Assembly: GCA_030062745.1 (NCBI GenBank)
Contig: CP099847.1
Coordinates: 28,196,923-28,260,922, forward strand
Direction of reading: 5' to 3'
DNA from: Capitulum mitella
Taxonomy: Eukaryota; Arthropoda; Thecostraca; Pollicipedomorpha; Pollicipedidae
Length of the DNA stretch: 64,000 nucleotides
In this document: positions 13,401 through 26,700 of the stretch, one piece after another
Layout: each line of letters opens with the position of its first letter
Numbering within the stretch: the first letter of the stretch is position 1
The notes under the pieces: model-generated
Told to the model about the DNA's origin: nothing
The model's input: only the letters and a program-made list of their open reading frames with translations
The model's database searches: none
Program-made: the position numbers and the translations under genes

Positions 13401-14059
13401 TAATGAGGCTGACAGGACGCCCGCGGTCGTTCGGGCAGCGGAGCTCTGCCCCGCGGCGCCTCTGTACAAAACGGCCCGTGCACGACGCAGAAGTCTGTGC
13501 GCCTTCTCTCGGTGGGTGACGCGGATTTAGATGCGATTGCTACGTTACATTCGAACTCGGCGACATCAGATGGCGCCGATCTCGTACACAGACATACATA
13601 GGCATGTATTGGTTCAACTTTTCCATGATGACGTGGCTATTACAAGTTGATAGTCAGGGACGTAAAACAGCAAGTTTGAAAATCAAGGTACAGGTACAAA
13701 AAGCAAAAACACACGCATTCGTTCAACACGACACGCTACATTCAGTCACCAAACCTAGCTCATCTCTGCGAGCATCATTTCGGCCAATCGGGCCTGAAAT
13801 CGGCCTAGTCTGGACGATCTGCGCGGCGTTTAACCATTCAAGACGTTTCAGGTCTGCAGAGATGTGGTCGTGTTTCCGTCTGCCGCAGACAACACGCGCA
13901 CAAAAGTTAAGTTTCTGAATGCGTTGCATTTGACCCGTCCATGAGTCGCGTATGTGGAAATGCAATAATGAATGCCCGAAGAAAACAAAACAGTTAATTA
14001 CGCATGTGATAACGTCAGTCGGTAATCTAGTTTTGGCGTATAATTGAGCGAAAGGCATA
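10415..14059. other. no gene recognised
   Basis: Contains the GAGGAAAATCCTGGCTACGT word near 10506, the GACC-rich low-complexity patch at 12.0-12.2 kb, and a CpG-rich block at 12.78-13.47 kb with long but unsupported frames. Confidence 0.5.
11960..12185 (+). repeat. low-complexity GACC/CAGA-rich imperfect repeat
   Basis: Irregular runs of CCAGAC, GACCAGA and GGACCAG keep several frames open by composition alone. Confidence 0.7.
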
Positions 14060-14958
14060 CCTGTACATTTACTATCAGCTGGTCAATATGAGCACCAAAC
14101 TCCAGATATCAGTCCATCATCAGACCAAGATTCTTCATGGTTTTGCTTTCAGACAGAACTGAGTTGCCATATCCAACGCGAACCTCCGGAGACCCACGCA
14201 ACATACTTTTAGAGTCAAACACAATCAGTTGAGTCTTGGCTACTGCTAAGATTTGACTTTCATAGAATGGGATGTGAACCAGTCAGAGATGCTACTGAGT
14301 GCCTTCTCCAGTTAGCTACGAGGTGATGTATGTCCTGTCCTTTTCCTGCGACCACAACCTGGATATCGTCAGCGTACTGGCAAATCGTTGCGTCCTAAGA
14401 GTAAGGTGACAAGCTATCCGAAAAGATGCAAAAAAAAAACAGTGGCCCTAATGACGTACCTTGATCAACATCAATAGTGTTCGGGAGCAAAAACGAAACG
14501 GTGACTGAACCGCTGGTGCCTCGGACACGAACTTCCTGCGTATGGCCATGGAGATAATTTGTAAACCACTCCGTATCGATGTCGTAGTGCCTAAGCTTTG
14601 TCAGAAGCACCTTATGATCAATTACATCAATTACATCAATCAAACAATTGTGATCAATTACATCAAAACATTTTGAGAGATCATTCAGGACCAGAAGCAT
14701 AGTTTCACTTTAGTCCATGGAGAATAACATTCTGTCGGTCACTTCTGTCAAGGCTGTCTCGGTTGAATGCTGCGTCCGATAACGATGCTGGGAAGAACAG
14801 AACAAGTCATGACGAAGAGGACACGGATAAAGCTGATGATGGACGACGACGTTCAGGAATTTTCCTGTCAGCACAAGACGCATCAACAGCATCCCATTTG
14901 ATGATCTTGCACAACAGCTAACGAAGACGTACGTCCTCGTTGTCTCCAATATGAACAA
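14060..14958 (-). pseudogene. LINE reverse transcriptase fragment (jockey/CR1-like), broken
   Basis: Reading on the minus strand: RTQHSTETALTEVTDRMLFS (14958-14710), then LLVLNDLSKCFDVIDH and LRHYDIDTEWFTNYLHG and GTSLGPLFF (14700-14395), then the catalytic QYADDIQVVV box near 14378-14349. This is the order of a non-LTR retrotransposon reverse transcriptase, fingers to palm. The pieces lie in several frames with stops, and neither an endonuclease nor a 3' end is visible. A short in-frame tandem duplication sits after VIDH (about 14600-14660). A 5'-truncated, inactive insertion. Confidence 0.8.
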
Positions 14959-16249
14959 TGGTCGAGCCTGACGCTTCGCTGAGAAGCCAAGCTTCAGCCG
15001 AGCCCTGGTGCGGGGATTAGCCGAATGCCTAGTAGCCGATGCTAGTAGTATCTTCTATTACGCTACTAATGTCGGCCTGAACGGGTAGTGCTTGTGGCGG
15101 TGCTACAAATGTTTAGTCTTAAGTTCTCTAACTGACCGCCCTGTCCGCTGCCGGCCATGCCACGGCTTGTGTATTTTTGTTCCATTCCCATCATTGGTGT
15201 TAAACGTACGTCCTACACGTCGCGCGAGACTACGGAAGGAGCACTCATGTTCACCTTTCGACCGTCGCAGGCGCGTACAAAAACGCCGGCTGCATTTTCC
15301 GCCTGCTGTGCATTCGGACGGCTCTGTGCGTCCCCGCTTCGCGACTGGGTGAGTGGTGCGCGGGAGTGGTGTTCTAACAAAGTGCCACCAATGCTCGTCC
15401 CCAAACACGACCAGAAACGCGGCCAACAACATCACTGCAGTTTTTAACTACGTATAACACAATTTTCAGTCGACGGTTTATTGCTAGAAGTCCCAGCTTA
15501 GCGATTTAGCAGACTGTGCACCAGGAAATTCGTAGGCGTGCGCTTTCAGCCAGCTGTAGTTTAATGAAAAACACCGGGAAAACGCCCAACGGTCTTTGCT
15601 GAAGCTTTTAGCAATAGCTGAAGCATCAAACACATGTGTCGTCGTTCAGTTTTATCATAATCCAATAACATTTAAACTGAGACTACAGGAACTTGATAAC
15701 AGCCACCATTTCATTACGCTGGCATTACGAAGATAACTTGATAGTGAAAAATCACCTCGTTAAGAAGTATCAATAATGCAGAGGGTAGAACAGCAGGTGT
15801 TTTTGTTTGGAGCGATCTCCTTTCGAGGACGAATTAATGCCATAGTTAATGGAAAATGCCTTTTATTATTTGCGTATTCAAAATGACCAAGGCCCTCTTT
15901 CGGAATTTGCTCCCGAGAATTTGTCTCATTCTGTATCCTGGTAAGCCTTGCGTCCAACCCGGGATCCTTATTCCCGTAGAAAGAGTCCCAAACGCTTTCC
16001 ACTGACATTTTACGTGCTCACGAGGACGGGTACTTGAAGCATTTTGTCATGTATTTATACATCCCAATTTGTTTTCTTCGTGCTGTAGATGTACCTGTAT
16101 GTGTAAAATACACTGCAAGCCTGCAGGCGCTTTCCACTCTTGACAAAATAACAAACGCAAAGCATCGATCCTGGTGGCCAGCTGTTTATCATAGCTATGC
16201 GAACTTAAAAACACGACCAGTCCTTGTACAGGGGTCTGGCAAGATGAAA
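14959..16249. other. no gene recognised
   Basis: Sequence upstream of the CpG island. It may contain klg regulatory or 5'UTR sequence, but no element can be pinned down. Confidence 0.5.
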
Positions 16250-17540
16250 ACATTTCCCTCGCGCCACCGTAAGACCAGTGTCGTCAAGACCGCCGCCGCG
16301 GCGGTCCCGACCGAGCCGAACTGAGCTCATCACGGCCAGCTCCGACCAGCGCTGAGGAGTGCAGGACTGTCCGTCACACCGCCTACTGGCGGTGTGACGG
16401 CACCGCCCTCACACCTCGCCTGGCACCGGCCGCCCGGTCCCGGACGGCGGCCACGGCGGCCGCGCGTCGCCGGCCGTCGCCGGCGGCCGCCCGCGCGCCG
16501 GCGCCCGCCGGCCCCGTCGGCGGCGACGCGGCAGTGCGTCGCCGCCGCTCCGACGGACGGCCGCCGTGATGCCGCCGGCGACGAGCGCCGCTGCCGCGCC
16601 AGGCGCCTGAGGCCGCGGGTCGCGCTGACGGCGACATGGCCGCGGCCGCCGCCGGCCGGGCGCTCGCCGCCTGGCTGACCGCCGCCCAGCTGTCGGTGCT
16701 CGCCGTCTCCGCCGGTAAGAGGCTGCCCGGCGTGCCGTCGGACGCAGATTGATCACCGTCGCCGCCAGCTAATGGGGTCCAGCAGTGGGTGCTTATTTGG
16801 TGTTAGTTGACGCTAACTGTAGTGTGAACCATTACGCGTGGCGTATGTGCAGTTCATTCGTATGATGGTTTCGGACGTATCTTTCGATGTTTGTAGGGTG
16901 TAGCTGAAAAGGAACTTCACTCGCATTCCTCATGCATGATTCGATCAACAACTGGTCCATACATCCCCATCTAAAACAGGTGAAATATCGAAAGGTCGCA
17001 TTTGCGCTTTGACCATATTTCACCCGAATGCGTTTCTCTTATTTCCTCCTCTCTCACAAAATGACAAACCGAGTGCGTAACTTGGTGGCGCCGCCGGCTG
17101 ACTGCAGCGGCCGCCAGCGGCGCACCAACAGTGCCGTGACGCCCCGCCGCGTGTAACGACGCCGGGCCCGTGACGCGCGGGCAACGCCAGCTGGGGCCGG
17201 CTCTGCGGACGAGGCCGGTCGCGAGCCCGCGGACATGCGTCATCGCTCCTGACGGCCCAGCGGTCCCAGACCGGACGTCAGGGCCCGGCGGCCGTTACCG
17301 CGGCTCCCGGCCGGCCGTTACGGCGCTCGCGGCCGGCCGTCAGTGAGCGCGCGCCGGCGGCCGTCTGCGTCTCAGGCCGCGGCCCGGGGGCCGGCCGGTG
17401 CTGAGTTGCGCGCTGACGCGGCCGACGGCCGACCTCGGTGACCGCGGGCGCCTAGCGGTGAGGTCGCTGCGGTTTGATCGCCGCCCTGTGGGCCGGCAGG
17501 TCGCCTGCGGGCCGATCGGGCCACTGTTGATCGCCCGAGG
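16250..17540. promoter_or_regulatory. CpG-dense island around klg exon 1
   Basis: This stretch is built largely of CG, GCC and GGC steps, in sharp contrast to the 40-45% GC-looking sequence on both sides. It contains the proposed signal-peptide exon and so is the likely 5'UTR/promoter region. I see no convincing TATA box or unique start site. Long open frames here are a by-product of the base composition. Confidence 0.5.
16636..16714 (+). CDS. klg: klg exon 1: start codon and signal peptide
   Basis: The ATG is in good context (G at -3 and +4), with an in-frame TGA at 16567-16569 and no in-frame ATG between. The 26 codons read as Ala-rich, then a hydrophobic core around residues 9-24, ending Val-Ser-Ala. 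The donor GTAAGA at 16715 leaves one base. Joined to exon 2 this gives Asp27, so the signal-peptidase site falls exactly at the junction (V-S-A before D). No signal-peptide exon nearer to exon 2 was found. The link rests on phase, donor quality and signal-peptide logic, not on homology, because signal peptides are not conserved. Confidence 0.68.
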
Positions 17541-17708
17541 GCGGGAATATGAAGGCTCGTAACAGACGAGGGAGTGATCGAGACTCACCGGCTAACGGCC
17601 CGTTTCAGGGGATTTCAGTTAAAAACGGCACTGTGGCGCTAGAGCCCGAGACACAAATCGTTTACGCTGAACGTTACGACGAGGAAAAACGATCATGCGG
17701 AAGCTATA

Positions 17709-17751
<43 letters not shown>

Positions 17752-20700
17752 ACATATACGTAGCGAAATGTCTCTGGCAAGGCCGATGCCGAATGTACTG
17801 CCTGACAGTTTCCGTATCCTTTATTTGCAGAAAAACACGTTGACAGTGAACAAAGAACAGCAGCATGGGAAACGATGTTTACTGTCGCGCCATACTAAGT
17901 TGTCTTGCAAAAACGCTACGGATCTCGCCGTCTCTCCGAAGATACCTTAGTGATTGGCATGGCGACAGCCCAGTGCTGTAACAGATACTGGAAAAAGCGC
18001 AGGTTACCAGGATAAACGTGACTGAATCTCTGATGCTAAGCTGTCCCAGGACATTCGCAAAAAGAAAACACAATTTGTTTTTTTACATATTTGGTAACGA
18101 AGCCCCAGTAACGTGTACATTTGCCCTTGGGAACATATTCCCCAGGGGAAAATTAGCTGGAGGAAAGGCAAACTATTTGTACCCAGATTTCCTTCGGCCG
18201 AAGGAAGGTCGCCAAAAATTCACTCTTCTCCCGTATCCATAACGCAAGAACGCATGTCCAAAGGGGGATGGGTGTTCATCCCCCAATCTACAAAATCAGC
18301 CTTCCGATTTCATAGCAAAATGGGGAATCACCATGATGTTAACAACATTTGCATAAAAATAAGTTCTTGACATTCTGCGACGGATCTGTGCAGGCGCAGG
18401 AAAAGTCAGAAAGCGGTATTTTTGACTTGTAATTATGTTTATGCCTGGTTTGCAAGAATCGAAAGCACATCGATGGGACTTTGACTTCCTTTGTCCCCAG
18501 AGTTTACAATTTTGGCTAAATTCATGGACGTTCACAGGACCTGGAAAATGTGAGGTATATTTGTTCCAAAAATTATTCAGCTGTAATAGTCATGTTACAC
18601 TTAAAAAGCCCAAATAGTATTACACTGTTTGTGAAACGCTAGCGTAAGAGGTGCCAGGAACATCAAAATAGGGAAATGTTGTGGTTGCATTTTTACAGCG
18701 TCAACTTACGTCCTTTGGCCCGATGGTGGTCATGTCCTTTGAACAGATGACCTTAGATGGTGCCATAATCACTTTAAGTGGTACTGGGGTCATTTCCTTA
18801 TTTGCATTTGATGTCATTTCATTTTTACGTGTAGTTCCAGTCATCTGTACTGTGTTCCTCGACGTTCCGCTTATGGCCATCGAGATATGAAGTGCAAACG
18901 CGGACATTTTAGGTCATGGCTCCGTAACGTGACCCGATGTGGACCTGAAACGTGAAAGACAAACAGAGGACATAGTATCAGATCATGTCCTCTCGCTATT
19001 TTGTTAAGGCAACTAGCCTTAAAAGTGTAGGCAACAAGCCATATGTTCACTTTTGACCTTGACGCAGTCATTTGGAATGGCCTTGTCAACTAAACAAGTT
19101 TTGTTTTTGTTGTTATCTAGATAAATACCTATACAATCAAATAAAATTTCCACTTGTTTCTTAAGAACTCAGTTTTGGCGGCCACTTATCTTCTACTTTA
19201 ACAGTGCCAAAAAGGCCTAAGATGCCGTCCAAAAATTTGAACTGACTGCCTGAAAATGGCAAGCAAAACCGGGGGCCGTGCTTCTGAAACCCCTCCTTTT
19301 CCCTCGGGAAAGGCTAAATGAGACGTATGCATTGGTAGAGAAGAGGTATCGTGCAAGATGTCTGAAAATCTATGCAGCATTTCTGATGGATTTTTTTATA
19401 TGTCTACTGATGGTCAGGTTTGGAAAAACAATCTGGAATAAATAAGATGGAAAATGCAAGCAAAATAGAAATAATATAATACCCTTGTTGGACATTCCAT
19501 TTATAACTTGGAGATGCTGGGCAGATCATTGTTTGCACGAATGTTCATTGTGAGTAGTATCTCAAAGGACACACGACCAAAATGGATTGCTTCTTGACAT
19601 TGTTATACATTATCTGAACGAGATCCAGTGAGTTTGTCTACAACTGGGAAGATTGCTACCAATTCGTGGAAAGATTTCTCAGATTCCAGCCAAATTTTAC
19701 TCCAAACTTAGCCTGCGCCGGGCTGGTAACTGATGACGGAATTTGCACCCCAACTATTCAGCACTTAGCCTGATGAGACTGATTCCATTTTTGAGATAGG
19801 CACATTTGTCATGAAAATGGCCACTTCCTCACATGAATGTTGACAGATGGGCCATTAAAAACCGCGAGATGCGGCAAAGAGCTGTGGCATGTCACGCAGG
19901 TGCTGACCTCAGCAAATACACAGCGTCCGACTACCTTTTGTCGTAATGAAGACACAAAGGCATTTTTCACATAGTTTTAAAATGGAGTAATCATATTCCG
20001 GTCTGGGGGTGTATTTGATCTTCCCCTCCCGAATTTTTCCGTGCCTGCCATTTCTGAACAGTATGAGATCGCGCTAGATGACAGCAGCAGTGTCGGAAGC
20101 CCCCGTTCAATGGGGCTGCTGCAGGAGAGTTGCGCCCTGGTCTCAGCTCGGTCTGCGCAGCTCCGTGTCGCCATCCTCCGGCGGCGCAGGATCCCCTGAG
20201 GTGGTGCAGGATCCTCTGAGGTGGCGCAGGATCCCCTGGGGTGGCGCGGGACCCCCTGAGGCAGTGCTGAATCGCTGTTCTGGTATGACTATTAGAGGCG
20301 TCTCAAGGCTTTGATACCAGGGAGGGGTATTGCTAGGGATGCACCGGATCGGGATTTTTGTGATCCGGCTGGATACCGGATATGCTGGATCGGGGTGCCG
20401 GATATCCGGCATTATTTTACATTTTTTTTTTTTCTATTTTTATTAAATAATAAACCAATAACTAATAGAAAAAAAACCAAAAAAAAAAAACCCAGCTTTA
20501 TCGATATTTCAAGGCAAATCATACGCCGTCAGCCACGCAACTTCCAAAGGGTGTTTGTTCCCGTAAACGGGTACATAACTTCATACATATGGCGTCTGCA
20601 TGTGCGCACACGTGACTTTATTAGGGTCTTTGAATGCATATTTCATACAAATCGACATGTCGCAGAACAAATCTGAGCAAGATTACAAGATATTTGCCCT

Positions 20701-23700
20701 TGGCCTTTAACGACCTTGACCTTCACTGACCTTGGAATATGTAAACGTATCAGTGTGCGCACACGTGTTTTTATTAGGGCCTTCGAATGCATATTTCACA
20801 CAAAATGACATCTTGCAAAGCAAATCTGGATCAGGTCACAGACCTTGACCTTTGATGCCCTTAACCCTTATTGACCCTGGCTGTGGCCTTGGTACGTCCA
20901 TCACTTATGCCCGAATGACATCGCCTGACTGTGTTCAAACAGCAGTCTTAAGTAGAACGCCAGTTCTTTCACAAAGTTCCCATTTGTCAGCGACATCCGT
21001 CGTTGTCGTGATGTTTGCCTGACTTCAAATGCTTGAAACTTGAAAATTTCCGGCCGATTTCCAATTTTTCTGCGCCATTCGACGAGTTATTCAATTGCCA
21101 TAAATGTCACAAAGTAACAGCAACCAGCTCAGATACGTTCTCGAGATATTCAAGAAGAGCAGGTGGGGGGCACAAAATGACCCCCATTCCAGTGCGCATG
21201 TTAAAAGACAGCTACAGCTGATTCGAGCTGTAAAAACAACGGGTGCCATAACGCGTTCCGGCTGGAAGGTTTGGAATCTCCAGAGCGTACGTGACAAAAA
21301 AATATTGGTGGCAAACAAGGTTCGGTACCGAAAGAGCAAGAGGTCACCCCAGGTCACCCAAAAACAAGAGGTCGCCCAAAAGACCCGCATCCGGAAATTG
21401 TCCCGCGAATCACATGAAATCGGAAAGAACGGGGCATTGCCATGGACGACGAAAGCTACTTCACCTACCACGGGAGGTATATGTCAGGAAACCTTGGGTA
21501 CTCTGTTGGAGCACGTCCAGCAGAAGTCCAGGAAAAGTACAACTGAGGCCAGAGAGCAAGTTTCCCCGTAATCTTTTCATGTGGCCCGCCATCTCTCTCA
21601 GGGGTGTGACAAAGCCGGCTATCATGCCGGGTATGGGCAATGTTGATGGTAACATGTACCGTGAGAAGTGCGTAGGTGATGTGCTCATCCCATATTTGGA
21701 TGAGTACTGTTTCGAGAGGGACATGTTGATCTGGCCAGGCTTGGCTAGCGCTCATTATGCGAAGAAAACGCTCAAGTTGCTGGAAGAGGCCAGAGTGCCG
21801 TATGTAGTGCGTGACAGCAGTCCCCCTATGTGCACCAAGTGTGTCCTACTGAGGACATCTGGGGCATCATTAAGCAGAGGATGTATCAGGGAGACTGGTA
21901 CGTAACATCCGAAGTCGCCCTAAAGCGCTGGATGAGCCAGGTGATCGCTGCTCTGGACCTAGAGATACCGCGTAAAATGCTGGTGCGCGTACCCAGGCGC
22001 GTGCGTCTCGCCGACAGATGAGAGGCGATGGAGATGATTCATTAAGCAAGAACTGACCGCAACGGTTACTACTACATTTCTGCAAAGTTTAATGTTCATA
22101 CAGTAATAAATGTGCTTACGGTATGACTTTAAATACTGTCTAATTTTCCAGTGCCCACAATTTATGCTTTTCCTTAATGCATTTGTGTCGGAATTTGAGA
22201 AAGATAAGAAATATTTCGAAAGAAGGAGATCATAAGATGGGCTGCTGACCGCATGTTGGCTATTGTTTCGCAGTTTTGAACCTGAGTCCCATTCTTGCAA
22301 GATATGTCCGGACCCTCCTGGACCAATACAGAAAAGAATTGGTTCCAAGGTCTCCAGACCGACTTGGAACTGCCAGTTACATCGACAATCTAACACAACA
22401 AGCCACGTTTCCCCTGAAACAGTTTTGGGCGCAGACATTAGAGCAACGTCTTGATTATACACCGGGAAGTTAAATATCCGGCAGTATCCAGCCGGATCAC
22501 AAAAATATCCGGCCGGATACCGGATACCGGATAATCTCTAATATCCGGCCGGATATCCGGCCGGACCGGATATCCGGTGCATCCCTAGGTATTGCAGTGG
22601 AGGTAGAACTAAAAAAATGGCAGAATGCCAGTCTGATATGCATTTGTACAAGCGAAACGACTTTCTGCGCACCCAGGGGTCTTGAGAATCCACCATGGAA
22701 AAATGAGGTCCCCCAGCCCCAACAGGTGACACTCCTGGCGATGACTCTCCACGCGGTATTCTCTGGGTGCGTTTGGCGGCACCAGAGGTTGAACCCGAAG
22801 AGCGACGCCGCGGGAAGCTGCGTGCGCCATTATCGGACCCACTGCGTCGAATTCGTCTCCCTGGTACGGGAGGCGTGGGGAGACTGCGCAGCAGAGACGG
22901 ACATCAGTGCCATGAAGGGGTCAGACGGTCGACGGCGACTTTGGAGCTGGGTGTCGACCGGAGCGGAGGTCTAGCTGTGAGAAGGGCCCACGACACGGCC
23001 GATAGCTCTCCGGGGTGGGGTGAGCAAGAATGGTGAGGGAAGCAGATTTTCATGGCGTCTGTTTTTTGTCGCTGGTTGGTACGTCGCCGGCATGCGTACC
23101 GATGCGTTCGGAAAAAGTGGTGGGGACGATGAGACAGACTGTGTCGCATTCCTAACAAGTTCAACCGTACAACCGTGCTCAGGCAATTCCGATCGTACCT
23201 CCGCGGAGTTTCCATCTCAGTTTCAAAGGTCATTGATGCATTACAAGGGCACTAGTTCTTCCCCGAACTAAGCAGTGCCTGGCTGTCAGGAAACCCGTGG
23301 ATGTGTCTTCTGTGTAGTTGCAGGTAAATGAACATGTTACCATTATAAGCAGACAAATCATGAAGCGAAGCGGTGACATGATGAAAGATGCTTATCCCTT
23401 CTCCCCCCCCCCAGGGTCGATTCCTCCCAGAGTGGATCTGTGCTTAATGATTTCAGATTAACCAGCGCCTGGTTGGTTGGTTATTGGGGCTTAGGGGCGC
23501 ACCGACTGCAGGGTCATTCGGCGCCCATAACCAGCGCCTGACTGTCGGTCGGCGCCATGCATGCCCGACTGGGGGGGGGGGACGGTTCCTCGCACCCCCT
23601 TTAACTCACGAACGGCTAGTCGCACGATAAAAAATAAACACACCGTTGGAAAGTCCGTGACGAGTAGAGCTCGAAGCTTGACCACATTCTTAGTTTTGGA

Positions 23701-26700
23701 TAACATGTAGGTCATTTACGCCCCATATATGTTTTCAAATAGCCGCTTGCATGAGACCGAAGAACGACTTGGATCTCAAGGGCTGTGACAAATAAAGTCT
23801 AGATAAAGGCACCAACGGACAGGCAAAAGTCCGCAGATGCCGACAGACGTCTAATGTCTCTGATTTGTTTAATATGTATGCGGAAACGTTGAGTTAAAGA
23901 CACGGCTATTTTCGCACCGTTGCACGGCGTGCGTCATAGATGAATGCGGTATGAGATTAACAGGGACTAATTTTAGCGCTCTTTTATTTTTCGCAAAATA
24001 TGCCATTCGAAGTGTTGTTACTTGACCCCAATGGTTCTTGTGACGATTTATCATGCCTAGATTTGGAAAAAATTTCGTGGTTATTAATCTACGCAAAGGG
24101 CGGGCGTTATTCGTGAAAGTCCATATTACCAACATACGCAGTTTTTTGAAACTTTTAAATCCCTTGGTATTAGTCGCAACAGTGCGAGCCAGTTCTGCCA
24201 TTTTTTACCCGATCAGAGTCATTCATCGCCGATTCTGATGGGACTGTATTTGACTCATAACGGTTGTTCGTCACCTGACCTCAGGTCAGTGGTTGTAGGC
24301 CAGTGAGACTTTCTCATCGATGGAATGGATGTCTGGATCCCCTACATTCAAAATCTTATAAAAAAGTCCGCCAACTTTCGAAAAAAACGACGACTCATGT
24401 TGAAAACGGGTTTAACCTTGGGACAATGACCCGGACATTTCCGAAAAACGACAACGCGGATTGTTGCGTTTATCAAAATCTCTAACTTTTGAAAGTTTTA
24501 TTGTGATATCTTATTTTGCAAAGAAGTTACAGGACGCTAAACTTTATTGGACATAGGTCCACTTAACCTGACCTAGGACAGACACCTTACTTAGCCTGAG
24601 GTCAAGAATTTGGTAGAAAGTGTAAAAATGATCAAGCGAAAGGCACACAAAGTTCGTGGCACTGTGTTTTTTCGCTCTCTCACAATCTCGGAAAAACCTC
24701 ACGGGGGCAGTCAACCCCCCAGTTAGGGCGGGTTAATAATATTTTTGTCGCTGTTGAGCACTGCTCCTTCAGCCTAATCGCCTCGCCTTTCCGAAGGTCG
24801 GCAACTGCGTAAAACTGCAGTGCAGTCGACCAGCTCGGTTCGGAAACTTCTCAAACACCCAGACTGCTTAGCCATCTGCTGAAACTCCCGTCATGAGCAC
24901 TGGCAGGCCAAACCGCTTTCACGGTCGGCCGAAGATTACTTCCGCGATGTCTAGGAAAAGTTATCAGTAACGCATGGCCTTAGAAATGTGTTTACTTGTC
25001 GGCAGATTCGTGATTAAGATATCGTATGTTGACACGCTGACTCAGACAGTCAAAACAAAGACTAGCGTCATTTCAGGGCTGTCTGAGAACCGCGGCACTG
25101 CGAGGCTTGCGGCGCAGCCTACGTTTTCAGGCTCCGGCACTGGGTGGGAACTATATTTTGCTGCGAATACGAGCTTCACGCAACACTGCATCTTTTAACT
25201 TCCTGTTACTTCATGTTCCAGACAAGCCACTCTGTCATGTCCCAGACGTGTCATGATGTTCTTGGCAGGTATTCCATCGCACCGGCGGAGTCAAAGGGGA
25301 GGGGCGGCGGCCCCCCTTAGGCACGCATTTTTTGTCAAAAGCATTACACATCGTCTTCCCAACAGGCTGTTTTCGTGTGTCTTCAGTTGACACTGAGCCC
25401 CGCCCTCCTCCCCCCCCGATAGGAAAATCCTGATCGCGCCCTGTTCCATCGCATTATGTAACAGCAAACGTGCTGGGTTCGCCGTCGCCCAGGCTGACCG
25501 CACACTGGTGGTCAGTCTGGGAGTGCCATGCCGTTGGCTGCAGGTTGGGAAGCGGTGCCCTTACGCCAGAGTTGCGGTTTACGCAGGCGTGACCCGCAGG
25601 GCGTTGTTTTTATGATTCCAGTAATCATGATCGGAAAACTGCAGCTAGCTCGTTTTAAGTACAGCCGATGATGGGGAGAATTGTGGTTTGATTTATTTAT
25701 CATGAAACGAGGATTAGAATGACAAATTGGCACGCAGCATAGCATTGGGCCAATTAGTTCCAATTAAACAGTATTTTCTTTCCACCAATCGTTAACTCAT
25801 AAATTAGAACCACAACGCCATCGCCGTAACAGAATCACGTAGCAAATGTGCTTAACAGTATTACAAAAAGAAAAGACAGCCGTTTAAAAAGCATTGATCG
25901 AAAAAGTTTTCTGGCCCACGGCACCTATCCGACAACAAAAAACAATAGCTTGCCCATTAACATATTGCCCTATTAGAGGGTTTCAGAGTACCCCCTCCGG
26001 TTTTTAAGTCACCATTTCCGAGATTTGTTCAGAAACTCCATTAAACTTGGTTACTTTTCCCATGCATTTTCACATATCATGCCGAATTTTTCCCATTTCG
26101 TTTGGTCCAGGACTGGAGGTAAACCAAGTTTTAAAGAGGCACCTCAAGCCTTTTGGACATCGTTGAACGTGGAAAAAACTGGCTGCCAGAAAGTTTTTTT
26201 TAAGAAAGAGCTTAAAATTGTTTATCGTTGCATAGGTAGAAAAGCGCCAAGGAAAAAAAAAACTGCTGACCTAAGTTTACTTCACAAGGTCAGTTGAAGG
26301 CCGAAATTAAAATTCCATTTTGCACATGGTTTTCGACGTTATTTTTGAAAATCAAAGAAAAAAGGAAGATGCACAAAACTTAAACAAACGGTCTTCTCCT
26401 GCATTTTAACCCGTCCCCGACTGGGGGGGCAGTTAACTGCCCCCCCGAGGTTTTTCTGGGACTGCGAGAGAACGAACAAACACAGAGTCGCGAAACTTCG
26501 TGTACCTTTTGCTTCATCAATTTTATATCTTGTGTCAAAATATTGACCTCAGGTCAGGACCGGTGCCTGACCTAAGTCAGGTCAAACGGACCTATGTCCA
26601 AAAAAGTTTAGCGCCCTCTAACGTTTTCGCAAAACAAGATATCTCAGTAATACTTTCAGGGATTAGTGACCGTGGTAGACACAACGAATCTGACATCTCA

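Larger units (their letters stand above)
20334..22587. mobile_element. hAT transposon copy with nested elements
   Basis: It is bounded by TAGGGATGCACCGGAT and its reverse complement. The 8-bp target duplication GGTATTGC at 20326-20333 and 22588-22595 is perfect. A longer subterminal inverted match, GTGATCCGGCTGGATAC against its reverse complement near 22488-22510, supports true ends. The terminus and 8-bp duplication are diagnostic of the hAT superfamily. The inside holds a family C fragment, a mariner pseudogene and about 400 unrecognised bases. I see no hAT transposase, so it is non-autonomous or hollowed out. Confidence 0.85.

Noticed and set aside
20334..22587. Open frame 22276-22473 as hAT transposase remnant
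   Set aside because: I could not match it to the hAT dimerisation or RNase H-like regions; left unassigned.
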